From Alphaproteobacteria bacterium (GTDB lineage Bacteria; Pseudomonadota; Alphaproteobacteria; Micavibrionales; UBA2020), in NCBI GenBank assembly GCA_023136145.1, contig JAGLRU010000064.1, positions 1-5,050 on the forward strand: a stretch of DNA of 5,050 nucleotides. The letters run 5' to 3'. The notes under the pieces are model-generated. The model was not told the origin of the DNA. It was given only the letters and a program-made list of their open reading frames with translations, and ran no database searches. A program made the translations under genes and the position numbers. Shown here piece by piece: positions 1-5,050 of this stretch (its first letter is position 1; each line of letters opens with the position of its first letter).

Positions 1-135
1 GAAGCTGTCGTTACAGCTTTCCGTCAGGCTCTTAGCGATTATTCCAGAGGAAAGGTCGTTAAAACAGATACCCTTATGCGCCTTGCCGAGGGTGGGCAAT
101 CGACGGAGGGAGTTTATAAAAAAACATGGCGGTAA
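1..135 (+). CDS. ubiU: UbiU C-terminal end (partial, 5' end outside window)
   Basis: Frame 1 is open from the first base and ends at TAA 133-135, giving the last 44 residues of a protein. The segment VVTAFRQAL, followed by LMRLAEGGQSTEGVYKKTWR at the very end, matches in order and spacing the C-terminus of E. coli UbiU (YhbU), which I recall as ending in a WRQAID helix, then LGAMSEGTQTTLGAYHRKWQ. UbiU is a U32-family [4Fe-4S] protein that works with UbiV in oxygen-independent hydroxylation of the ubiquinone ring, in the cytoplasm. The cluster-binding cysteines and most of the protein lie upstream of the window. It overlaps ubiV by 10 bases, as expected for co-translated partners. The identification rests on the short tail plus the adjacent ubiV, which together make it fairly secure. 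Confidence 0.8.
   Translation, partial: EAVVTAFRQALSDYSRGKVVKTDTLMRLAEGGQSTEGVYKKTWR
105..110 (+). promoter_or_regulatory. Ribosome binding site for ubiV
   Basis: GGAGGG lies inside the end of ubiU, 15 bases before ATG 126. That spacing is longer than usual. However, an in-frame TAA at 117-119 rules out any earlier start, and ATG 126 gives the expected U32 N-terminus, so the start is well supported. Coupling to ubiU termination at 133-135 probably helps initiation. Confidence 0.5.
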
Positions 136-1052
136 AAAAAGGCCATCCTCTGAAACTGACGCTGGGGCCGGTGCTGTTTAACTGGTCGCCGGAAAAGTGG
201 CGTGATTTTTATTTTCGGATTGCGGACGAAGCGGCGGTTGATGTCGTTTATATCGGGGAAGTTGTTTGCTCGAAACGTGCGCCGTTTTTCGCTCCAGTCT
301 TACCTGATGTTTTGAAACGGCTCAAAAAAGCGAAAAAGGAAATTGTTCTTTCCTCTCTTGCGATGGTCATGAACAAAAGGGAAGTGCAGGCCACCCGTAA
401 ACTGGCTACTGATAAAAAGACGATGATCGAGGCAAATGATGTCTCCGTCCTTTTGCACCTTAATGGTCGTTCGCATGTTATTGGTTCTTATATTAATGTT
501 TATAATGAAGAGACTCTCTTTTGGCTTGCAAAAAAAGGGGCGCGGCGTTTTTGTCTGTTACCGGAGATGTCTTTTTCGTCCATCGAAGCTCTTGCCACCG
601 AAGCGCGAAAAAATCGTGCTGATATAGAGGTTCAGGTTTTTGGAAGAATGCCACTCGCGCTTTCCTCCAGATGCTATCACGCGAGGGCGGATAAGCTGTC
701 AAAGGATAACTGTCAGTTCGTCTGCGGGAAAGATGTTGACGGCATGACTCTGCATACGCTGGAAAATAAGCCATTTCTGGCTATAAACGGAGTCCAGACG
801 CTTTCCGACAGCTATGTAGACTTGCTTAAGGGACTTCAGCCTATGAAGGATGCGGGAGTGAGATATTTCCGGCTATCGCCACATAACTGTGATATGGTGA
901 AAATCATTAGTCTTTACAGGGAAACTTTGAACCGAAAAATAACGGCAACGGAAGCTTCACGAAAACTTTGCAAGTTGTTGCCAAAGGAAAAATTTTCTAA
1001 TGGCTATTTTTACGGCTTAGCTGGGCATAAATTTAAAAAAGGCTATCTCTAA
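126..1052 (+). CDS. ubiV: UbiV, U32-family Fe-S protein for O2-independent ubiquinone synthesis
   Basis: The 308-residue protein matches the UbiV (YhbV) family over its full length (E. coli UbiV is just under 300 residues). Seen in the sequence: the N-terminal LTLGPVLFNW strand, the VVYIGEVVCSKR motif (C48), a LSSLAMV segment near 76-82, the PLALSSRCYHAR motif (C183) followed by C196 and C200, the AINGVQTLS motif near 219-227, YFRLSPH near 247-253, and a terminal NGYFYGLAGHKF. C48, C183, C196 and C200 correspond to the four [4Fe-4S] ligands described for E. coli UbiV. In the studied family, UbiV forms a heterodimer with UbiU and, with the lipid-binding protein UbiT, hydroxylates ubiquinone precursors without oxygen, reportedly using prephenate as oxygen donor. 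Older annotation as a 'peptidase U32' is misleading: no protease activity is implied. The gene overlaps ubiU by 10 bases. No ubiT follows it; the region upstream of ubiU is not visible. The N-terminal MAVKKGHP is a short extension relative to E. coli. Confidence 0.93.
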   Translation: MAVKKGHPLKLTLGPVLFNWSPEKWRDFYFRIADEAAVDVVYIGEVVCSKRAPFFAPVLPDVLKRLKKAKKEIVLSSLAMVMNKREVQATRKLATDKKTMIEANDVSVLLHLNGRSHVIGSYINVYNEETLFWLAKKGARRFCLLPEMSFSSIEALATEARKNRADIEVQVFGRMPLALSSRCYHARADKLSKDNCQFVCGKDVDGMTLHTLENKPFLAINGVQTLSDSYVDLLKGLQPMKDAGVRYFRLSPHNCDMVKIISLYRETLNRKITATEASRKLCKLLPKEKFSNGYFYGLAGHKFKKGYL

Positions 1053-1069
1053 AAACCACCTTTTGTGTC

Positions 1070-1089
1070 ATTCCGGTGAAAGCCTGAAT
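1070..1089 (+). repeat. 20-bp ATTCCGG palindromic repeat, copy 1
   Basis: This 20-bp unit starts ATTCCGGTGAAA and ends GAAT. It is itself an imperfect palindrome: 7-bp arms with one mismatch around a 6-base loop. It agrees at 17 of 20 positions with the inverted copy at 1114-1133. The ATTCC...GGAAT form resembles short dispersed repeats common in proteobacterial genomes (dRS3-like elements), a similarity recalled and not searched. Confidence 0.6.
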
Positions 1090-1113
1090 TTCGTAACTTT
1101 TTGAAACAATTAG

Positions 1114-1133
1114 ATTCCAGTTTTCACCGGAAT
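1114..1133 (-). repeat. 20-bp ATTCCGG palindromic repeat, copy 2 (inverted)
   Basis: Read on the minus strand this begins ATTCCGGTGAAA and ends CTGGAAT. It is the inverted partner of the unit at 1070-1089, separated from it by 24 bases. Its three differences from copy 1 all fall in positions 13-16. Like copy 1 it forms a small hairpin alone, and the two copies together form a longer stem. Confidence 0.6.
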
Positions 1134-1168
1134 ACGATATTGAAGGGTTTTGTGGTTTTTAAAGGTGG

Positions 1169-1317
1169 CTTATCTACGACTATTTTAAAATCAAACTAGT
1201 GTCAGTTGTTAAAATTTATGATTTTTATTAACATAAAACAAAACGCTCCCTTCCATCTTATGGACATATCATTTTATTGCTGAAATAAAAGCTGTATTGA
1301 CGCTATTATAGTTCCCT
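1169..1317. other. AT-rich non-coding leader before the kinase-like gene
   Basis: This stretch has no credible ORF and is much more AT-rich than the flanking genes (about a quarter GC in 1201-1260). The promoter of the downstream two-gene unit is probably here. A -10-like TATTAT/TATAGT lies at 1304-1312, but no convincing -35 sits about 17 bases upstream of it, so no promoter is called. A weak 6-bp inverted repeat, TGTTAA (1207-1212) and TTAACA (1228-1233), could be an operator but is also easily chance in AT-rich DNA. Confidence 0.4.
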
Positions 1318-1320
1318 GTG

Positions 1321-1328
1321 GGGGAAGG
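1321..1328 (+). promoter_or_regulatory. Purine-rich ribosome binding site that decides the start
   Basis: GGGGAAGG ends one base before ATG 1330, so its G-rich core is placed to serve that ATG. The alternative in-frame GTG at 1318 has only a pyrimidine-rich TTCCCT directly in front of it and no Shine-Dalgarno sequence. This favours ATG 1330 and a 705-residue product. Confidence 0.5.
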
Positions 1329-1329
1329 C

Positions 1330-3447
1330 ATGGCAGGGGAAGAAGAGCAGCAGCTATCAACCGAAAAAGAAAATGGTGACTTAAGCACCACTCCTAAAGA
1401 GAGAAGCACGTCTCTGAAACGTCTGGAGTCGGGTTATTGTTCTGTTATCAGCCAGATAACCTCCGATGGCAGGATCATGGTTGGCCATGATATAGAGATA
1501 CTTCCCGACAAGGAACGCACAGAGTATGCCAGCCCCGCCACCAAGGCTTATGAAGCTAAGTCGCGTAATCTAGGAGGGGAGCATTTCGCTCTAATCTGCG
1601 GATGCGCCACGGTTCCTCGTGTCACTACCATTGGCTCCTACAAGGGGCTTAAAAGCCTGCATATCTTGAGGTTGATAGAAGCCGGAGTCATCGATTGGAG
1701 GCCTGAAAACTGCCAGAAGTTTGCTCTGATCTACGAAAAGCCCGCCGGAAAAAAAATGATGGAGTCAGCTGATGCCATACCTTACAAGGTATCCGAGGAT
1801 CATCTAATTCCTACGATAATAGAACCTGCGGTGAAGGCACTGTCGGATTTCAGGAATATTGATTTTATTCACGGTGCAATAAATGCTGAAAACATATACA
1901 TGTCTGGTATGCAGGGAACTGAAAGGATTATTTTAGGGGATTGTCTTTCTAGCGCGCCTTCATTGCAGCAGCATCCTTTGTATGAAATGGCCTCCCGTGC
2001 TGTAGCGCAAGCATCGGGGAGGGGGCCGGGGACGATCAAGGATGATCTGTATGCGCTGGGTATATGCGTTGTCATGGCAGCACGTGGAAAGAATTTCATG
2101 TTAGGTAAATCGCCGCAGCAGATCATTTACGAGAAGATAGAGCATGGTTCATACGGGGCAATTATCGGGCGGGAAAGGATTCCCGGAGGAGTGTCTGAGT
2201 TCTTGCGGGGCGTTCTAAATGATGACGATGATCAGCGATGGAGCATAGATGACGCGATGCGCTGGCTGGAAGGAAGGCATATCAATCCCAAGCCGTCACG
2301 TGTTATCCTGAAGGCCGCGCGTCCACTGATTTTCCGCGAAAAGAAATATTTGGATCTGAGATCGTTGGCTGAGGAATTTTCGAAGAACGTTTCAGACGCG
2401 GGAGTAGAGATTGAAAAAGGTCAGTTTGAATTATGGCTGAAACGCAATTTTGAGGACAAGGCACTCAGGGCGCGTTTCGATGATATTTGTGAGAAGGAAA
2501 AAACTGCACCACGCGATAGGTGGATTTTCAGCGTTTGCATGGCATTGGATCCTTTTGGTCCACTTCGTTACAAGGGAAGGTCTATTTTCCCCGGAGGTTT
2601 GGGCATGGCTCTGGCGGAGGCTATGGCTCAAAACGAGGATATCCAAATATATGGTGAAATGGTGCTACAGCAGTTTTTTAACGATTGGATTGGACAGATA
2701 TTCGATGAGCTTCCAGATGCGGCGGGGATAATGAGTATTCTTGAAAAAAGCCGTGGTGTTCTTTCACAAAAAATGCCCGGATACGGGATAGAGCGCGTTT
2801 TATATATGCTGGATCAGGAAGTGGCTTGCATGAGTCCAATTTTGCGGGATTATTTTGTTCTTGCGCCCGGAAACTTGCTGTTAGCATTGGAGAGTATTTC
2901 ACAAAGCGGAACTAGACCCGACACGATTCTTGACCGCCACATGATCGCCTTTATTTCTGTCAGAGAGCGTCAAATGATCGATTCTCATCTGGGGTATGTG
3001 AATTCCAGTAACAAGGGTAACCAGATGATCGGCATCATCCGAACGCTGGCAGCTATTCAGCGAAGATTTTTCATTGGGTCGGTGCCGGGAGTTGGAAATT
3101 GGCTAATTTCCATGACTGAGCCAATTGTAAAATTGCTGAAGGATCATGAACTGCGTCAGAAATTGGCTAGGGCGATTGGCAGATTGCAGGACAATGGAAA
3201 TTTGACGGCTTTGCTAGAGCTTGTGGATGATCCAATTCTGATACAGGATGATGCGAAGCGATTTGGTATGGCGTGTCGGGAATACAAGTCACTTGTGCTG
3301 GAAAAAAGAGCGATAGAAAGTTATTTCAGAAAGCGAAAATATTTCGGCAAGGCGACAGGGCGGCAGGTCGCAATGCTCTTTTCCTCCGTTCTGTCGGTGA
3401 TTGTCATTGCGGGTTATGTTGTGCTGCGTTTGATGAATGGGATATAG
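1330..3447 (+). CDS. Tail-anchored protein with degenerate protein-kinase domain (probable pseudokinase)
   Basis: The product has 705 residues, counted from ATG 1330. After a polar N-terminus, roughly 33-316 reads as a kinase fold. The N-lobe is divergent: I see neither a glycine-rich loop nor a VAIK-type lysine. A hinge-like LIYEKPAGKKM lies at 134-144. An alpha-E helix leads into HGAINAENI (181-189) in the place of HRDLKPENI: the catalytic Asp is Ala183 and the Lys is Asn, while Asn188 is kept. LGDC (202-205) stands for DFG, keeping Asp204 but not the Gly. KDDLYALG (237-244) is the alpha-F Asp motif, and DQRWSIDDAMRWL near 301-313 supplies the conserved late Arg. Residues about 335-675 are mostly helical and match no family I can name. 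A basic RKRK cluster (667-670) precedes one hydrophobic helix (about 680-702), with three residues after it. This predicts a C-terminal membrane anchor with the bulk in the cytoplasm. The role is probably binding or scaffolding rather than phosphotransfer; a non-standard catalytic mechanism is not excluded. It is closely coupled to the next gene. Confidence 0.75.
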   Translation: MAGEEEQQLSTEKENGDLSTTPKERSTSLKRLESGYCSVISQITSDGRIMVGHDIEILPDKERTEYASPATKAYEAKSRNLGGEHFALICGCATVPRVTTIGSYKGLKSLHILRLIEAGVIDWRPENCQKFALIYEKPAGKKMMESADAIPYKVSEDHLIPTIIEPAVKALSDFRNIDFIHGAINAENIYMSGMQGTERIILGDCLSSAPSLQQHPLYEMASRAVAQASGRGPGTIKDDLYALGICVVMAARGKNFMLGKSPQQIIYEKIEHGSYGAIIGRERIPGGVSEFLRGVLNDDDDQRWSIDDAMRWLEGRHINPKPSRVILKAARPLIFREKKYLDLRSLAEEFSKNVSDAGVEIEKGQFELWLKRNFEDKALRARFDDICEKEKTAPRDRWIFSVCMALDPFGPLRYKGRSIFPGGLGMALAEAMAQNEDIQIYGEMVLQQFFNDWIGQIFDELPDAAGIMSILEKSRGVLSQKMPGYGIERVLYMLDQEVACMSPILRDYFVLAPGNLLLALESISQSGTRPDTILDRHMIAFISVRERQMIDSHLGYVNSSNKGNQMIGIIRTLAAIQRRFFIGSVPGVGNWLISMTEPIVKLLKDHELRQKLARAIGRLQDNGNLTALLELVDDPILIQDDAKRFGMACREYKSLVLEKRAIESYFRKRKYFGKATGRQVAMLFSSVLSVIVIAGYVVLRLMNGI

Positions 3448-3449
3448 AA

Positions 3450-3926
3450 ATGGCAAAAAAAGATAAAAAGTCAGAAATTAAAAAGAAGCTGAAGACTTCC
3501 CGGATGCCGTTTTCCGTTCGTTTCGCATTTTTTATGCTGCCTGTGGCGGCACTAGTTTTTCTACCTTCGACAATTGTTTTTTCCGTTTGTATGATCCCGA
3601 CTTTGGTGGCGGCGATTGTGGACAATCATCAGCAGAAAACAGCATGGCTCACTGTGGGAGCTATGAACCTGGCGGGGACGGTTCCGATATGGTTTTCTCT
3701 TTGGGATACTGGGCATACGGTGCCGGTGGCCTTCCAATTGGTTTCTACGCCGGGCACGATCTTTCTTTCCTATGGAGGTGCTGTGATAGGTTGGATCATA
3801 TATTATAACGTAACACCCTTTGTCGCGGCGATTGTTCTTGGCAAAAATGAGGCGCGATACAAGGCAGTGGAACGACGTCAGAAAGAACTTATCAAAAAAT
3901 GGGGTGAAGATGTTGTCTCGAATTAG
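3450..3926 (+). CDS. Small multi-pass membrane protein of unknown function
   Basis: The product has 158 residues. The very basic N-terminus (MAKKDKKSEIKKKLK) is probably cytoplasmic. Hydrophobic stretches follow at about 22-39, 40-58, 64-84 and 104-130. The first two are joined through a proline and may form a hairpin, so three or four membrane passes are possible. The most distinctive segment is IPTLVAAIVD (49-58), then TVGAMNLAGTVP (68-79). The tail (about 131-158) is charged and cytoplasmic, with ERRQKELIKKWGED resembling an amphipathic helix. I recall similar uncharacterised alphaproteobacterial membrane proteins but can assign no function. ATG 3450 lies two bases after the TAG of the kinase-like gene (TAG AA ATG) with no clear Shine-Dalgarno site, suggesting termination-reinitiation and equal dosage. 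The frame is open further upstream, to an ATG at 3273, but that part overlaps the preceding gene and encodes no comparable hydrophobic or basic pattern, so the shorter start is preferred. Confidence 0.75.
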   Translation: MAKKDKKSEIKKKLKTSRMPFSVRFAFFMLPVAALVFLPSTIVFSVCMIPTLVAAIVDNHQQKTAWLTVGAMNLAGTVPIWFSLWDTGHTVPVAFQLVSTPGTIFLSYGGAVIGWIIYYNVTPFVAAIVLGKNEARYKAVERRQKELIKKWGEDVVSN

Positions 3927-3927
3927 T

Positions 3928-4542
3928 TTAATCGTTGAGAATTAGCGGTTCTTTGTCAAGCAAACGTCGGGCATAAAATTCTTTTTTATCTTGCCGTAAA
4001 AGAATGCGGGGTTCCGTGCGGAAGATGGTTTCTATCGTGATGTCGCCCATTTTTGTATAGCCTTCAGAAAGGAATATATGAAGGGAAGTCTTGTTATCTG
4101 GATGCGTCATAGATGTATATCCCGGGAGTCCCAACTCTTCATAACCGAACTTTTTCATGTTAACCATGGCTTCCCTGCCATAGCCTTTATTTTGATGGCT
4201 AGGATCGATAAAACATCCTTCTTGAAAGTTATATTCTTTGATGTAGTCGGCGCGATGCAGACCGACATGTCCAATCAATGCGCCAGTTTCTTTTAGCACG
4301 ACACCGAGAAGAAATTCTTCTCGCTTTCCATCTTTGGCAGTGGCGCGCATATCGAGTGCGATCTGTAAAAAAGCAGTTACTTTTTTTGGTGTTCCATTAA
4401 AATAATAGTATTTGAATCCTGGTTTTGTCGTCATGTCAAACAGAGGCTGAAAGTCGGAAGATTTAAGTTCGCGTAAGATTAAGTGTGGCGTTTCTATGGT
4501 GACGGGAAATTCTTTCTTTTTAGAAGGCTGACGAATATTCAT
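3928..4542 (-). CDS. GNAT-family N-acetyltransferase (RimJ/RimL type)
   Basis: The product has 204 residues. It shows the order typical of RimJ/RimL-like acetyltransferases: ETPHLILRELKSSDFQPLF (17-35) as the first strand and helix, LLGVVLKETGALIGHVGLH (78-96) as the central strands, FIDPSHQNKGYGREAM (111-126) carrying the Q-x-x-G-x-G acetyl-CoA pyrophosphate loop (Q117 to G122), and HPDNKTSLHIFLSEGYTK (147-164) as the late Asn/Ser helix. About 30 residues follow the usual end of the fold and include a basic stretch (RQDKKEFYARR). The fold predicts acetyl transfer from acetyl-CoA to an amine. The substrate cannot be told: it could be a protein N-terminus, a small metabolite or an antibiotic. 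The ATG overlaps the trxB stop as ATGA, with only a weak AGAAGAA upstream, so translation is probably coupled to trxB. Its stop lies one base from the stop of the convergent membrane-protein gene. Confidence 0.85.
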   Translation of the reverse strand: MNIRQPSKKKEFPVTIETPHLILRELKSSDFQPLFDMTTKPGFKYYYFNGTPKKVTAFLQIALDMRATAKDGKREEFLLGVVLKETGALIGHVGLHRADYIKEYNFQEGCFIDPSHQNKGYGREAMVNMKKFGYEELGLPGYTSMTHPDNKTSLHIFLSEGYTKMGDITIETIFRTEPRILLRQDKKEFYARRLLDKEPLILND

Positions 4543-5050
4543 GCTGTTTTCTTCTGTTTCCCATCTTCAATCTCGGCAAGATGCTTGTCGGCTTCTAACG
4601 CGGCCATACAACCCATTCCTGCTGCTGTTACGGCTTGACGGAAGTGCCTGTCCCGTACATCTCCGGCAGCGAAAACGCCGGGAATGTTGGTGATGGTGGA
4701 GTCTGGCTTTGTTACGATATAGCCGTCCCCGTCGATCTCCACCTGACCTTTAAAAATCTCCGAGGCTGGATTGTGGCCGATAGCGATAAATACGCCATAG
4801 GTTTTGATCTCCTTGATCTGTTTCGTTTTGACATTGCGGATTTTGATTCCGGTTACGCCGCTGTCGTCGCCGATGATTTCCTCAACAGTACTGTTCCAGA
4901 CAACATTGATTTTCGGATTTTTGAAGAGGCGTTCTTGCAGGATTTTTTCTGCGCGAAAGGTGTTGCGGCGATGAATCACGGTGACTTTCGCGGTGAAGTT
5001 AGCAAGAAAAAGAGCTTCCTCGATAGCTGTATTTCCACCGCCGACTAGCA
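4539..5050 (-). CDS. trxB: Thioredoxin reductase (partial, N-terminal half outside window)
   Basis: The minus-strand frame is open to the right edge and ends at TGA (4541-4539), giving the last 169 residues. It begins LVGGGNTAIEEALFLANF, the GGGNTA NADPH-binding motif of TrxB, followed by VTVIHRR, the basic patch that binds the NADPH 2'-phosphate, then FRAEKILQERL. Near the C-terminus, GVFIAIGHNPASEIF and IPGVFAAGDVRDRHFRQAVTAAGMGCMAALEA form the FAD-binding closing motif. The order and spacing follow E. coli TrxB closely. The enzyme is a cytoplasmic FAD homodimer that reduces thioredoxin with NADPH. The redox pair (CATC in E. coli) should lie some 14-20 residues before the visible part, outside the window. 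A GTG at 4979 is an internal Val codon and not the start. The C-terminal tail EIEDGKQKKTA is slightly extended and charged. The gene is followed, with a 4-base overlap, by the acetyltransferase. Confidence 0.95.
   Translation of the reverse strand, partial: LVGGGNTAIEEALFLANFTAKVTVIHRRNTFRAEKILQERLFKNPKINVVWNSTVEEIIGDDSGVTGIKIRNVKTKQIKEIKTYGVFIAIGHNPASEIFKGQVEIDGDGYIVTKPDSTITNIPGVFAAGDVRDRHFRQAVTAAGMGCMAALEADKHLAEIEDGKQKKTA

Larger units (their letters stand above)
1050..1168. repeat. Nested inverted repeat after ubiV (MITE- or REP-like)
   Basis: The outer arms TAAAAACCAC (1050-1059) and GTGGTTTTTA (1152-1161) are perfect 10-bp complements. The left arm begins on the ubiV stop codon. A second, overlapping pairing is possible between CCACCTTT (1056-1063) and AAAGGTGG (1161-1168), so the two outer pairings are mutually exclusive. 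Inside are perfect 12-bp complementary arms, ATTCCGGTGAAA (1070-1081) and TTTCACCGGAAT (1122-1133). The structure could be a small non-autonomous mobile repeat or a stable RNA hairpin at the 3' end of the ubiUV transcript. No T-run follows the inner stem, so it is not a canonical intrinsic terminator. No target-site duplication is evident. Confidence 0.6.

Noticed and set aside
493..774. Minus-strand 93-residue open frame inside ubiV
   Set aside because: It is a shadow of the conserved ubiV coding sequence and has no motif or ribosome binding site of its own.
1070..1165. Intrinsic terminator after ubiV
   Set aside because: The inner stem has a 40-base gap between arms and is followed by ACGATATTG, not a T-run. 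The T-runs present lie within the outer arms and do not follow a compact GC-rich hairpin.
1207..1233. TGTTAA...TTAACA as a regulator-binding operator
   Set aside because: The arms are only 6 bp with a 15-base gap in very AT-rich DNA, and the symmetry breaks at once when extended, so chance is likely.
1297..1312. TTGACG with nearby TATAGT as a sigma-70 promoter
   Set aside because: Only four bases separate the two hexamers, far from the usual 16-18. The -10-like box may be real, but it would need a different -35, and none is convincing.
1318..1329. GTG start giving four extra residues (MGEG) on the kinase-like protein
   Set aside because: No Shine-Dalgarno sequence precedes GTG 1318, and the purine-rich stretch it would encode is itself suited to be the binding site for ATG 1330.
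3273..3449. Longer start for the small membrane protein at ATG 3273
   Set aside because: The added 59 residues overlap the end of the kinase-like gene in another frame. ATG 3450 directly after the upstream stop gives a coherent basic N-terminus and first membrane segment.
4635..5048. Plus-strand 137-residue open frame
   Set aside because: It lies antisense to trxB, whose motifs are unmistakable, and its translation shows no recognisable domain.

Overview
The window looks like chromosomal DNA of an alphaproteobacterium, perhaps of Rhodospirillales type or a related lineage. This rests on a UbiU-UbiV pair, a thioredoxin reductase of alphaproteobacterial style, and a kinase-fold gene next to a small membrane-protein gene. 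The lineage call is an inference from protein style and not a database match. By eye the genes are near 47-50% GC. The only long non-coding stretch is clearly more AT-rich. No tRNA, rRNA, CRISPR array, transposase or phage gene was seen.

Left (1-1052, + strand): the last 44 codons of ubiU overlap a complete ubiV by 10 bases. UbiU and UbiV are U32-family Fe-S proteins that together allow oxygen-independent ubiquinone hydroxylation. All four cluster-binding cysteines of UbiV can be found (C48, C183, C196, C200).

Intergenic (1053-1317): the first part is a nested inverted repeat. Its outer arm starts on the ubiV stop codon, and it holds two opposed copies of a 20-bp ATTCCGG...GAAT palindrome. 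The rest is AT-rich leader DNA in front of the next gene.

Centre (1330-3926, + strand): a two-gene unit. The first gene encodes a 705-residue protein with a recognisable but degenerate protein-kinase fold that lacks the catalytic HRD aspartate. A long helical region of unknown family and a single C-terminal membrane anchor follow. Two bases after its stop, a second gene encodes a 158-residue multi-pass membrane protein of unknown function. The tight coupling and shared membrane location suggest a complex or scaffold. This is the part of the window most likely to be poorly described.

Right (3928-5050, - strand): trxB, cut by the window edge and lacking its N-terminal half, is followed by a RimJ/RimL-type GNAT acetyltransferase gene joined to it by an ATGA stop/start overlap. 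The GNAT gene converges on the small membrane-protein gene with one base between their stop codons.
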